Source of the DNA: Emergomyces orientalis
Taxonomy: Eukaryota > Ascomycota > Eurotiomycetes > Onygenales > Ajellomycetaceae
NCBI GenBank assembly: GCA_002110485.1
Contig: MOWL01000088.1
Location: forward strand, 806,001-870,000
Length of the DNA: 64,000 bases
Direction: 5' to 3'
Positions 36,406 through 48,804 of this stretch are shown here, piece after piece. A program made the translations under genes and the position numbers. Each line of letters opens with the position of its first letter. The stretch's first letter is position 1. The notes under the pieces are model-generated. The model was not told where the DNA came from, made no database searches, and saw nothing but the letters and a program-made list of their open reading frames with translations.

Positions 36406-38951
36406 ATGTCGATCAGTTTAGGAAAGGAAAAGCGGGATGCTCCTCAGATTCCCAGTGCCACTCTCGAGACTGGGGTTCGTCCAGATCTCTCCAACGAACC
36501 TAATATTGCCCGAAGAAAGCTGGTCACAATACGGTACCAGGAAGGATTGAAGTTACGGGAAACAACCCCCGATAAAATATTCTATGATGGTGTGAATTTA
36601 AGCGAATTGGACCCTAGTATGCAATTCTGTTGTCAGCTATTACGTTACATATATGTGTTTAGCAGTCGGGGACTAACCTAGCTCCCTGAAGATCTGATCA
36701 CTCTAAGTCCAGCCTCTAAAGAGAACCCACGGGTAATGCCCCCCTTTTTACTTCAAGGAATTTAATGATAACCGACCGTTTTTTAACGTGATATAGAGTT
36801 GGACCCGGAAGGTAAAGTGGACGACTACAACCCTTATGGGAGGGTACTGTTTTCTGCCTCCGTTTGCCAGTAAGCTTCATCATTTTGCTACTAAATAGAG
36901 CTTATCTTATACAACTCCAGGTACTATATTCGCTCCAGCTCTCCTCCTAGTTATGGCCGACCTTGGTATTAAGAATCCTACCCTGGGCGCCATACAAATC
37001 TCCATTTTTGTTCTGGCATTCGCACTTGGCCCTATGTTCGCGGCGCCCCTTAGTGAGATTTATGGAAGGACTATTATCGTCCGTACATGCAATATCTTGT
37101 TTATTACCTTCTCATTGGGGAGCGGCTTTGCGCAGAATGTAAGTACTTTTCGGAGAATATGTTATGATTTAGTTGACCAACTGGATAGTAGGCAGCTCAA
37201 CTTGCCGTGTGCCGTTTCTTTGCTGGAGTTGGAGGCTCTGGTGGGCTGGCTGTTTTCGGTGGTGTCCTTGCGGATATTTGGGGCCTCGAGGAACGGGCAA
37301 AAGCTTCAGCCTTAATGTCCACCTTACTGTGCGTTTCCAACATTCCGCTGAACACACATAATAATATACTCATTTTAACTTTCTCTAGAATTTTAGGGCC
37401 GGTGGTTGGCCCAGCCTGTGGTGGCTGGATATCTGAGCGAGCCTCTTGGAGATGGACTTGTTGGGTCCCTGTAGGACAACCTCCATTTGTTCCATTTTGT
37501 TGCTTTATATTCAAGATTTACGCTAAACTTTACTATATCAGGCAATGGCTGCGACAGCCTTAGAAATCACATCTCTTTTGTACATGAAAGAGTCATATAT
37601 CCCTGTACTTCTTGAACGGAAGCTTCTGAGAAGCAAACGATTACATCCGGATAGGGACCTGTACACGGTAATCGGATTACGCTCAGATACCGCGTCCGCT
37701 AAGAGGGCGGGATCGTTTATTTCGTCTACTATTCGCCCTGGTACGTGTCTATGTTGAACGAAACATGGTATATGTTAACCTCGCTAGTGGTATACTTGCT
37801 TGTCGATCCCGTTTTATTTTTACTTTCCTTATATTTCGCGTTTGTATTCGGGGAGGTGTATCTTCTTATAGTAACAGTACGAAATTACCATCCATTCTTG
37901 CCTGCCCAGGACGTACGAAGCTTACCTCGTTCACGGGTAATAGTTTCCAGATATATTCGGGGCTGGGTACGGCCACTCAGCTGGATTTGTCGGCATCGAC
38001 CTCCTGGCCCAGGGGGTAGGTAATATGCTAGGCCTGATTGTGACTGTGAAAGCACACGGCATTATATATCAGCACCAAACGCGGCCCCACAAAACCTACA
38101 ACCCAGAGTCTAGGTAAGGACCAGACCGAATTCACTATTACCGTCTCTGTTGAGTAGTAATTAACACGTACGACTTTCTAGATTGGTTCCTGCATTCCCT
38201 GGTGCCCTCGTGCTAGTCGCTGGTTTGTTGTTATATGGATTTTCTGCGCTCAAATATCACTTCATCGTGGTAATTTCCAATTTGCAACCCTTCTCCTGCC
38301 CTTATCCTCACACCTCTCGTTCTCTCTCACCCGCTAACTCTCTGCTTCAGTCTTCCTTTAGCTAACAGACTTTAAGCCTCTAGTTGGTTTCGTAATCTTC
38401 GCCGCTGGAGCAATGAACATATTTGTAAGGACAACCCTCTTATGCCCCGCAACGGATTGGAACAATGTGGCTGATGTGCGACATATAGCTGGCAATTCAA
38501 CTTTACATCATGGATTGTTTTGCTTTCCCAGCTTCGGCTGTAGCCTCAAGTAAGCTAGGCATCCCCTTGTTACAGAATGCTAAGTACTAAGCTTCACAGT
38601 GTCATTCCTCCGTTTTGTCTTCGCGGGAGGTAGGTGCTATCCCCACAGCCGTGTTTGATCGTATCAAAAACATGTATTGTGCGACGAACGGTGATAGAAA
38701 CTGATTTTGCTAGTATTTCCACTTTTCGGCTCACGACTCTTCCAAACTATGGGAGTTGACTGGGGTACGGGGCTCCTTGCCTTCTTGTCGCTGGGTCTAG
38801 GTGTTCCGTTCTTACCATTGGTCTGATAACCCTGGTTGGATATCAATAATTTGAGATACGGGCGCTAATTCGTCGCGTCTAGATATATCTATATGGTAAA
38901 AGGCTCCGCGAGGTAGGGAAGTGCAATATGCGGAAGGTAATATCGCATTAG
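36406..38951 (+). CDS. major facilitator (DHA1-type drug:H+ antiporter-like) transporter
   Basis: Proton-driven 12-TM exporter of the DHA1 type, probably plasma membrane. It looks like rubble in single frames, but removing 14 introns gives about 540 residues with every phase closing. Exons: 36406-36616, 36692-36732, 36797-36869, 36921-37138, 37192-37328, 37389-37470, 37542-37740, 37788-37876, 37944-38113, 38182-38269, 38377-38424, 38489-38549, 38600-38629, 38714-38820, 38883-38951. Family signatures appear across splices: DPNLITLSPASKENPRSW before TM1, STIFAPALLLVMADLG, the loop 2-3 motif PLSEIYGRTIIVR, CRFFAGVGGSGG, ILGPVVGPACGGWISE, IRPVVYLLVDPVLFLLSLY, PESRLVPAFPGA, HFIVPLVGF, LAIQLYIMDCFAFPASA, VFPLFGSRLFQTMGVDWG and YGKRLREVG. 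The last donor (GTCTGA) is weak; without that splice the protein stops at 38826 and loses its tail. The N-terminal 70 residues are less conserved. Substrate unknown. A pseudogene is the alternative. Confidence 0.8.
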
Positions 38952-40955
38952 AAGAGGACAAATATAGTTACCCTAACGCAGTGGAGGTATATGTGGCCTG
39001 GCCATGAACCCATGGTGGTGTGATTATTGAAAGGGGGTGGGCATTTAAAATTCTTGAATACAGAGCTGCGGTATTCGGATGATTGAAGTCCGATGTGCAT
39101 ACAGATATCAGGAATTGTTTATTTGCTTTATCGATATTCAAATGATTTCTAGCCTGAGGTAGGCGGGTGAAGTGATTTAATCAGAGACAGGAAGGAACCC
39201 CGATATTTATATTCCAATAATTGTTCAAGGAGTTCTCCTTTATGCTTTGCTCGAAACAAATAATTTCAAGGCAAAGCAACCATATTTAATTTCATAACCT
39301 CAGAAATTGAACGGCTTTGCTGGCTCCGTGGAATTTGGCTCCCTGCCTTCAAAAACGGCTGAGGCTACTGTAATCTGGCAAAAATAACAGGCCACGCATG
39401 ACAAACAATGATTAATATACGGGTCCATATTTACCCAAGGAATGTCGAAGCGTAATCGCTACCTTGATGATATATCTTGAACCCCTCACATGAAAGAAAG
39501 TAAAAGTTGTGATAAAGTTCACTGCTTCCCACCATTTTTAGAGTGAGATGTGATATCACATGACACGCTTCAAGATTGAATAATTCAAGCATATAAAAGC
39601 TTTATCAGTTGCAAAGGCTTTGAAGTCACACAAAAATTTAACTAGATAGTAGTAGTAGTACTAGCATTGTCAGCGCCCTCAGGGACTCTTCTTCGTAGGG
39701 TCATGTGACTGTTAGCGCCCTATATCTAGACCTCTTAGCTAGCGTTTCCTTTCTCTCCAATCAAGCTTTCTCATTCTCACACTCTGACAGATATCTTTTT
39801 CCTGTTCAATCTGATATAATTTTACAATGACTCATGATAAAAATCAGCAGAATTTGAAGAAGAAAAATCACAAAATTACTAGAATGTCTGTGAACATGCT
39901 CTGCATGGAAAAAGCATGAAATTAAGAAAACTGAGAAAAAAGAGAGCAAAAGATGAATAATGAAAATATAAATAAGTTGTATAGTTTTATCAGTCAACTT
40001 TAAACAAACATTTAACAAAAGGCAAGAATGTAATAGTTGAAAAAAGATGACATGAGAATCTCAGCCTGTTTCTCTTTCTGATAAATAGAGAAAAACTTGC
40101 CCCCCTTCTCCAAAGAGCCATGTGCAAGGTGCTCATAATCGGCTCTTGAAAATGAGTATGACAGAACAGTAGACAGTACACAAGCAAAAGGCAAAGTTAT
40201 AGATATATTTAAAAAATGAAGATACACCCATTGCGCGACGGTTTATATGTACCCCTTAAGCCGTGAATGTTAAGAGAAGAAACTAAACAAAAAGGGGCCA
40301 AAAAATATGTACAGTACATTAAATGGGACATTGTGGAAAATTCAGTAGAATAGAGCCTTAGTAAATATTGTATATTGAAGCCCTTCATAGAATACAATGA
40401 GAAAATACAGAATTCATGCCAAGAAAGGAGTTGAATTGGGTTTAGTCAAGCTCAATAATTTTTCGGCTGTCCTCCACAGTTCAACGGCGGCAGGCCACAT
40501 TACGATTGGTAGATATTTTAAGTGTATTCCCACATGCTGCCTGTGGAACCAGTTAGTTCCTAACAACAACATTTGGGCCTCGGGAAACAGGGTATGAATA
40601 ATCAGATTTATCATGATAGTATTGTCACTATTGTGGGGATCGGCACCACACACCAACCAATGTGATCATCTTTACAGCAGAGCCTGGGTGCACACAATCG
40701 AATATATTTCATCACCGGATTTTCATTTGCTCGCAAAAGAAAATATATACTTGTATGCAAATCTGTAAAGGAAAAAAACAAATACACGGAAGCTCGGATG
40801 CATTCGTAAACCACAGCCATGATACCCATACGCCAAAAGAACGCTACGCTGGCACAAAGAGGCGGAAAGCCAAATACTCACCTAAAAACATGTGAATCCC
40901 TATTCCTATTTTATATTGCCTAAATTTGGAAAACATCACGTACTCAACCAATCAA
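38952..40955. other. 2-kb AT-rich intergenic stretch
   Basis: 3' flanks of the MFS gene (plus) and the rhodopsin-like gene (minus). AT-rich with several homopurine and homopyrimidine runs, possibly decayed repeat sequence. No family motif was found in any frame. Confidence 0.5.
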
Positions 40956-42569
40956 TCAACGTAAAACCCTTCTGCCCTGAAATCTCATTATTCGATTCCA
41001 TGCTTCATAGCTCAATTGCTGCCCACCTTCTTCCTGGTCAAGAGGAGGTCTAACGGGTTCCCAACTGGAGTCGTCCTGCTCATCGATATCATCAAGCAAA
41101 TCATTTATACCAGAAGACCCAGGAATTGTGCTTCCATATCGTCTTCCCGTCCTTGCGTCATCTTCGTAACTTCTTATTGAGCATGAAGCATTCTGCGAAA
41201 GTTGGCTTCTGGAAAAATAGGGTTCAGAGGAGGTCGGGGAAGGGGTAAATTGAACACGGCTCGTCGGTAAAATGGAATCACACTCTAACTCCATTCCAGG
41301 TCTGGGAGGAGGCAAAGTGACACTAGAAATGGTATTGGGGGATCGCATTGGTCGGTGTGGTTTGGCGGGGTTGTGTTTTTCCGTCATAGAAACCATGGAG
41401 TATACTTTTGCCGCGCGAGGCTTTTCCATCCTCATAGACTTGTAGGTTGTTGGGTTACTTAGATACCGACTCCTGTTAGAAAGTGCCACTGAGTTTAGGG
41501 ACATCGGCATTGGCCGACGGGAGGATCGAGAACGTGACATGCTGCCAAAAGCTTTTGGCATATATCGTGAGATTAACGATCGTAATGCGGGCGCAGAAGC
41601 ACATATAATACCGAGATCAATTTCAACGATACTCATAATCCACAACGGATACGCATCAAACTGCTCATCGTAGCTTTCTCCGATTGAGCTAACAATATAT
41701 TTGGTCTTAATACAGCTAGCCACAACAACTATAGCTCCCAAACAAAATATTCCAATCACGGCGAATCGTTGGCGTATAGGAAGCTGGAGCTGCCAAGCGA
41801 TTGGTATTGGAAGAAGCATTGTGAGAAAATCAAGAATCGCATTCTCAATGGAGGCCGCAAATGTGACTGTGAACCGATCAGTGCAGCGGTAGTCGTACGC
41901 TGGTCTATACAATGGGGGTGTAAAGTCCCACGCAGCACCTATTGGCCTGGGGCCGTCATCAATATGAATAGAGTCCCGTAGCACATAAGAAATACAATTA
42001 AGGTCCCCTTACTTGCACAAAAATGGCATGCCAAACGCGTATGCCAACCCTGAAAAAACAACCGCTATTTCCATGGTGAGGATGACCCATTTATAACTCT
42101 TATGGGAGATTGGTGAAAGCAGTCTCCTGTAGAAAGCAAGCAATGACAACTTCGTAGTGGCTGTAGCAATAGCAAATAAAACATAACAGGCGGTAGCTAG
42201 CTGCATTCCTGGTTTGAATTTATGCGCTTCAAGGTCCCAAACATGTCGATCCCAGTCATAGTTGATATTTGCGGTCAGCACACATGCAGCGAGCCTGGTG
42301 CTAGGAATCTATCTGTCTTGTCAAACCACTCAAATAGATAATGTTTCGTGTTTGGTTTTCATACTTACTACGGTTAGAAGAATCCAAATATCATCGATTC
42401 CAAAGCTAAAAGTTATCCTCGTCCTTGTATAGCATCGCAGGGCTACCATGATGGTACCAATTATGTGAAAAAGCAGAACGGTAATAATCAACCCTGGACC
42501 ACGAGGTTCCGGGTTGTCGTAGTTTGGAGTCGGCCAAGTTGCCCTGATTTCAGTGGGAATATAAAACAT
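40956..42569 (-). CDS. fungal rhodopsin-domain (SAT4/PTH11-like) seven-TM protein
   Basis: Integral membrane protein of the large fungal rhodopsin-domain family, which includes PTH11-like receptors; most members have unknown ligands. Three exons: 42369-42569, 42013-42308, 40956-41946; 495 residues. The first intron acceptor (GATAG) was chosen because it gives the family sequence DDIWILLTVIPSTRLAACVL in phase; the second splice gives GMPFLCKPIGAAWDF. Seven hydrophobic helices fall within about residues 25-300, starting with GLIITVLLFHIIGTIMVALR and including ATACYVLFAIATATTKLSLL and FAVIGIFCLGAIVVVASCIK. The conserved acidic block EIDLGIICASAPALRSLI ends the domain. The C-terminal 190 residues are hydrophilic, serine-rich and probably cytosolic, with many possible phosphorylation sites. 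No CFEM domain is present. Confidence 0.9.
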
Positions 42570-44251
42570 GATGACAATGGGAAAGAGGGTGCTAGGGTAT
42601 TTGGAATGTGAGCATCAAGCCACTCAATAACAAGCTGTTTGATCAAGTAGTCCGACCAATATCATTGAAGCGTCGTGTTCCTTTCTAAGCGGCCCCATGC
42701 TATGTAGAAGGCAATGCTACCGCCCACCAGATAAAAGGAGAGACGGGTTCGTATGTTTGAAAGCGGTGATGGAAGGGGATCTCGATGCTTAAGACACCTT
42801 TCCTTGCGCACTAAGAAAAAATCGATATCCGCTCGCAAATCCCGTCGGAGAAAAAACGTCCAGGACGATGCGTTACGCCAACCCCGCATTTTTCTTTGCG
42901 AGCTGAGAAGCGCTATTATATCAATTGAATAAGATCTGTTAACCGTTTCAAGGGATTTTAAAAGCGAATATCCAGGTTTCCATTTCACATGCTCGGCTGG
43001 CCCAGGGGCGGTCGGCATGGACGAGCCGTCATTGGATAAAAATATCATCCTGGTTTCTCAAATCCCCCGTTTTCGCAAAAAAAGAAAGCAAAAAGGGAGC
43101 CCTGAGCGGGGCAAGACATATCAGGGCAGAGCCAACTACCACTAGACTTGGTTTTAAGGATTGAAAGAAAGCACATGGCAAAGGCAAGGTGGACCAGTAA
43201 GTACTGTACAAAGGTGCCGTGGACAGAACAATGCGGAATTCATCAGCTTCCCGCATTGAGTATATACATGGATTCTCGTGGGAAATACGAGAAAAGTTTT
43301 GATGGTGCGCAATAAGGGTCCACTGAAGGCTTCCAACAGCTGGCAAGCAAATGTGGGCGAGAAAGGAAGAAAAATTGCGGATCCACAGCAATGTTAATGA
43401 CTGCTCCAAACAGAACGAAATCAGCCTATGCCAAAACGGAGGCACGACTTTAAAGTGACCCTTTGCTTCGCATCAATGCGATTTTGCAATTTTCAGCTTG
43501 TATTAACGTAAAAGGATGCTCATAAATAGCATTTGAGGAAGCTTCATGGCTGGAATATAGAATCTGGCCTCTGCTAGGAGTCTTGTTACCAATAACTAAA
43601 GATGCTATTTAATTGGCCCTCCCTTAGTTACTCATGTGGTTGAAAATTCGAGCCCACAAGCCCACTAAAACTGCCCTGCACATCGCATATTTAAACCTCC
43701 AGATCTCATACACCGCCCGCCATTTGGAATGCTCACGGCCGGATGTACCGTTTTGAAAGATAATATGGTTGATCGGTCTACTGGCCCTCATCAGACTGAG
43801 TACGGCTTTTTATATCAGTACAGTACCAAGGATCGCAACCTTACAAACGAGATGAGTCAATTGTACTTAGATATGGTAGAATGTTTTATGCCAAATCTAT
43901 CCCTTAAACAATTCCAATACAACTTTCATGATACGGTTACATCAAAAAATGCCATCGGGAACACGTTTTTATTCTATTTTTAAGCAGTTCACCCCAATGG
44001 TTCTCCAAAAAGAAGGCAGAATGATAATGCACAAAAAGTCATTTACAAAGGATATCTATACACAAATGGAATCCAGCCACAAGCAGAAGTCAAAAGATAT
44101 CCACAAGAAGCCAAACAAAGCGGAAGCGCCCAAAAAAGATCCCGTATTCCATATATATATCATAAAAAGACCCGTGGTGGTAAATAATACGGAAAAGTAA
44201 ATTAGATACAAGGAATAGAAAAAATTGAGGCTGACATATAGAAAAAGAAAT
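42570..44251. other. 1.7-kb intergenic stretch
   Basis: Promoter side of the rhodopsin-like gene and 3' flank of the mannosidase gene. It holds two overlapping minus-strand open frames (one listed as a weak hypothetical) and nothing else recognisable. Confidence 0.45.
42662..43018 (-). CDS. hypothetical small ORF, doubtful
   Basis: A 118-residue open frame from the ATG at 43018. Basic, with RRDLRADIDFFLVRKERCL and one hydrophobic stretch near the C terminus (LSFYLVGGSIAFYIAWG). Not recognised. It could be a small orphan gene or part of a leader; another open frame overlaps its start. Listed only because it is one of the longer frames in this stretch. Confidence 0.18.
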   Translation of the reverse strand: MPTAPGPAEHVKWKPGYSLLKSLETVNRSYSIDIIALLSSQRKMRGWRNASSWTFFLRRDLRADIDFFLVRKERCLKHRDPLPSPLSNIRTRLSFYLVGGSIAFYIAWGRLERNTTLQ

Positions 44252-47200
44252 TCATATCACAATTAAGTTATCAATAGGTACACCCTGTGATTTAATCTCA
44301 TATCGTCTTCGAAGACCCACGCCCACCGCATGCTTAAAGTGGTTGTAAGTTTCATCGCCGCCGGCAACAAGTATCACGCTTAGCGGATTCGGACGGGGGA
44401 TTCCGCCAGCTACGGTTTGTATTTCGTCAAGCAAGGGGCGGATGAGGTAGGGCTCCTCTGAGAACATGATGCGGGTCGGGGGCGCAGTGCCGTGATCTGT
44501 GTCTGAGTTGGATTTTGAGGAAGAGGCGGGCGGGCGATCGCCCGGTTGGGGGTACGAAACAATGATCACAAGCTTGAGGGAAACATTCGTGGGGCGGAAG
44601 GAAGGTATATTTTTGAGTTTTTGCGAAAAGCTACATCCGCCTCGTTTCATGACGATTACATTGTGTGTTTTAGGGACAGAAGCAGGGAGCCGCTGGTCGC
44701 AGAGCTCATCTGCGATGTAAATGGTAGACCATGGAAGGCGGTTAAGAGATTTTTTGCCTTTGCTGGATTTCAATGCTGTTGGTGGGGAGAGCATGGCCTC
44801 TTCGACGTCAGGTAGGGAGGTTGAACCCTTGCCAGTGGAAGTAGATGCGGGAATCGAAATACGGATGGTTGATTGCTGGGAGGAAGAGAGCCCTAGTGTG
44901 GGTGAGTCGGAGTCATCTCGAAGAAGGGAGGTGACTTGATTCATGAAAGAGGCGAAGGCTAGTTTCATATTTGACGCGTCGAAGGTTGCGTGAAGCTCAT
45001 CAAGTTCTTCCGTGAGGGCTTGGCTGTTTGTGGCGGCTGTGAGTGTTGACGACACGTTTTCATTAGCTGAAACTTCAGATTTGAGGTCCAAAACGACGTC
45101 CAACAGTGTAGAATCCAGGACCCGTGTGAAGTTTGGGTCATCAGAGTTCAAGGCATCCGTTACCTCCTTCGAAATATAAACCTTCTCATCTTTTCCAAGA
45201 GGAAGATTGTTAATGACTTGGACGCGATACCCTTCAACGTTCCTCGACAATTCATCCATGAATAATGGAGCATCCTGGATCATACCCAGGCGAAGGCCGC
45301 CAACGGACTTTATGAGGACTCCATCTTGAACTCTTTCCAGAGATCCAGGGCTAAGGATCGTGTTGGCAAGTGGTGGGAATGTAAGGTCAAGTGTTGGCCT
45401 GACAGCCATTGGTGCACTTGTCGCATCCGGTGGAATAACCTCGAGTGGTAGTGTCCAAGGGAAATAAGTGTAGTTTGATGGTGATATTAGGTCGGACATT
45501 AAGATACTTGGGTGATCAACTGCATATTCAATGAGAGGGGAGTCAACTTTTAGCCGAGATGGCATCAGGTGTAATCTAGCGAGGCTTGCTGCATGGAAAA
45601 TATCGGGCCGCGAAGCAGTCGAAGAAGCGCCGAAGGGTAGAGGTGGAGCTGGCACGGAGCAAGTTTCTCTAGAACCATGTTGCATATCACTAGGAAGGGT
45701 ATTTGCTAATTTTATCTTTTTCTGTGTGATTTTCCGACTCGATTTCGGGATGACAAGGGGGTGGCCTTCGGTGCTGAAAACGAACGGAGCATCCAGCTCA
45801 TTTAAGGGGTGTGAAGGATCAAAAAGAAGAAACAGGTACTTTGTAGTTTCCCCGAGGAAGAAGCTTTCCATCCTGTCACTCAACTGCCCATTTCGAACAT
45901 CCTGAAGACCAGCCCAGCCACACCTGGTCCAGCATCTCCGCTTGATATCCCGCAGTGTCATTTCTCCCACATAGAGATACCACGGATCTTTAGTGGCCCT
46001 ATACAAGTAATAAGTAGACTCGATAAATTCGGGACGGCCTCCCCACCACCCAAGGCCGTTTTCGATATTCCCTGTGGCAACATTCCACCGCTCCGGGAAA
46101 GCGGAAAATCGAGTCCAAATGGCAGTGTGTAGCAGATGTGCTTCAATGGCCCAGTCCACATCTCCTGACAAAATTAAAAGGCCCGGGAAATATGCGCTTA
46201 AACTGTCTATCCAAAAAGCGCGTGTGGCTCCGGTGGTGATGTCGCCTTGGACATAATGGGGATGTTGGTAGCCGGAACCGCGATATAAATGGTGTCTTAT
46301 GGCTGTCCGGGATTCCTGCCAGGCATTAAGGAATTCATCTGGGGAATGCTCTGCCTCGCTAAGAGGGAAGTAAAAATCATCAAACTGATGAAACGGGCTA
46401 GTCAGATTAAAAGGTGGGCGATCACCCTCAGCTAACAAGATATGGGATTTCAATGCATATTCGAAGAAGCTGTCAATTCCAGCACCAATCTATCATAAAG
46501 TTGATCAGTCAGTGGCAAGTCACACGAAATAAATACGTAAGAACTCTTACTTACACCTGTGTATGAGCTCACCCACTTCCCGGACTCGGCGTCAATGCCA
46601 GCTCCAATGAGGCCAATATCGCTTCGACGAGCCCAAACTGCCCAAAACGCCCTTTTGGCAAGTTCTTCAAAACGGCCGTCGCCAGTCAGCCTACTAAGAA
46701 CCGTACATTCCAGAACCAAACTTCCAGCGCCCGCGCTGCACGTCTCCGTGACTTCTGGTTTTTTGGGAGGTTTCCCCTGTTGTTTGCCTTGGTCGTTTGT
46801 GGTATGAGCCGTCGCTTCTGGTGTCGTATCCGCATTGAAAGGGGAATTGGTGTAAAAGGGGACGCCATGGCGCAGATTAACGCGAGGGTATGGAAGGCCC
46901 GTTGGAGTATAGAAAGCGGGTAAGATCCTGGAGCCAAGATCCATCGCGAGACGGAGTAGCTGTCCGTTGTACACGAATCCATTTTCCCACCGAATCCCAG
47001 GGCTACCCTTGGTATGTCCACTTTTATCCCATAATTTCGCGAAGGAGGCTTCATCTTCTGGGGGCTCGTATCCACGGATAGGCAACTCGCCTACCGCAAA
47101 AAGATGCGCGCTGAGGAGGCCACCTATTTAAAAGACACGATCAACGGTCAGATGAGATGTTGACGTATACGGACTAAAAAGGGAGTCATATTCTCCTCAC

Positions 47201-47883
47201 CTAGTCCTCGAATCACTGTTTCAAACACTTGGACCTTGCTATCAGTGTCGAACCCTTTCCCCCTCGAACCCGTACCAGCCGGTCCATCTGACCCGTCGCC
47301 GTAAAGCTCAACCAAATCCCGCACCCCGTCCTGAAAATATCCCCATGCCTTGCGTGAGCTTTCCGAATCCGAATCCGAATCGGACGACGGAGGCGGGGAG
47401 GAGGAGAGTATTGCTAGGGTAGACAAACTATCAATGAGTGTTAAAGAGTAATTCCCTAGAACATCGTTAAGGTCTACGTGGGCGGGGTTTTCGCGATCGC
47501 GTGTTAACGGCTGACAAGAGATGGGTCTCAATTCGTCCTCAGGAAATGCATGCTTCATGTAATTTTCGAAACCGTGGTAGAACATGTGCTCCGTTTCTTT
47601 TCTATATAACAGAGAGAAATTAGTCGGAAATAAAATTAACTCTCCGTTTCTCAAAGACAAGCCCCGCGAATTAACCCCTCGGTTTTCTTTTTCATCAGAG
47701 TAGCCAATATTGCAAATCTACATACCTCAACTCCCTAATCTGGGCCCCGCTCATTGCCCTCACTGGCGGAATCCATAACGAGAGTACCGCAACAATGACC
47801 AGAGTCCAAACCGGCACAGCGAATTCCGCACCACCACGAATGCAAGACATCTGGGAACAGCAACGTCGGCATCTCGAGCGCAT
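44252..47883 (-). CDS. mnl1: ER alpha-1,2-mannosidase Htm1/Mnl1 (EDEM), GH47 with PA domain
   Basis: Glycoside hydrolase family 47 protein of ER-associated degradation: it trims mannose from N-glycans of misfolded glycoproteins to make the signal read by Yos9. Four exons: 47726-47883, 47201-47601, 46555-47123, 44252-46489; 1121 residues. The N terminus has a hydrophobic signal (VPVWTLVIVAVLSLWIPPVRA). The GH47 domain (about 50-560) shows HMFYHGFENYMKHAFPEDEL, GNYSLTLIDSLSTLAIL, YPRVNLRHGVP, GAGSLVLECTVLSRLTGD, TGIGAGIDSFFEYALK, PEFIESTYYLYRATKDPWY, RMESFFLGETTKYLFLLFD and the calcium-site threonine in FVFSTEGHP. A protease-associated domain follows near residues 940-1080 (RGGCSFSQKL), as in EDEM3. 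An acidic serine run (SDSDSDSESS) interrupts the N-terminal part of the catalytic domain. No HDEL signal is seen. All phases close. Confidence 0.93.
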
Positions 47884-48804
47884 CACCGACGATCAGACGA
47901 AAGAGTCCGGGAGGCTAGGAATATCATCGAGAGTCTCCGGTCCGGTCAGCGTAGTTCCTCGGATGACTAGGCGAAGAATGTAAAAATGTTTATGGCTCTC
48001 TCTGCTCCTTTTCAACCTCCGCCAGCCGCTTGGGGGAAGAGGGATGGGATAGGTTTGTAAGTTCCCGGCAATAAAAATAGAGAGGGCAAAGGATATTACC
48101 CAGATTCCGTACCATATGCATACCTGTCGAGGGGTCCAATGTGGTACTCCGTACTTGGGAATGGGATGATGTCCGACTGAACACAACTCATTTCAACCTC
48201 CATTTTCCCGCAGAGCCGTATTTGTTATGTCAGCAACGGCATCCCGTGCCAAGACATTTGGATATATCCAGACAATATCAAGCTAATTCCATATCATTGA
48301 GTTCGATATTCATAGTGAAATATCTTCTTTTTTTCTCTCATTTCTCATATATATATGTATAGTGTATCCGGTTTATTTTTAATTCCACTCATATGCGATT
48401 TCACAAGGTGGATCAAAGGGCTATGTAAATATATATAGTATACAGGGATCAAGCATAATTCCTAAATATGTAACTCGGTGCTCTCCCAACATCCTCAAGT
48501 GAGTGAAAAGATCCTCTTAAATTTCACCTGCTCCGGCCCGAGGCTCAACAAAAACAAACTCTCCATAGTCGCATTATTAGGAGAAACACCAGTCAACAGT
48601 GAAAACAATTCGCCACCACATACCCCACAGCCTCAACTGACAAGGGCGCGCTTCTTCCATAGGAAACATGGCGGATATGGTAAGTCAAGAAAAAAGACAC
48701 CTTTTGAAAACGTCCCAGCAATTAAATCTAAGAAGAAAATTAAAAATAAAATTAAAAAAAAGCAGTAAAGCCCCCCTCCTAAAATATCGGTAATATTAAA
48801 GTAT
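47884..48804. other. 0.9-kb intergenic stretch
   Basis: Promoter and leader of the mannosidase gene and 3' flank of the two-TM protein gene, both minus strand. The minus-strand open frame at 47893-48186 lies where a leader would be and is not called as a gene. Confidence 0.5.

Noticed and set aside
36406..38951. Decayed MFS pseudogene
   Set aside because: First reading suggested frameshifts, but each break coincides with GT..AG splice sites that restore phase and family motifs. Only the last donor is weak.
40414..40656. 80-residue minus-strand ORF
   Set aside because: Protein-like texture but isolated in AT-rich sequence with no motif or exons to join.
47893..48186. 97-residue minus-strand ORF upstream of the mannosidase
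   Set aside because: Lies in the probable leader, has no recognisable feature and cannot be spliced in phase to the mannosidase N terminus.
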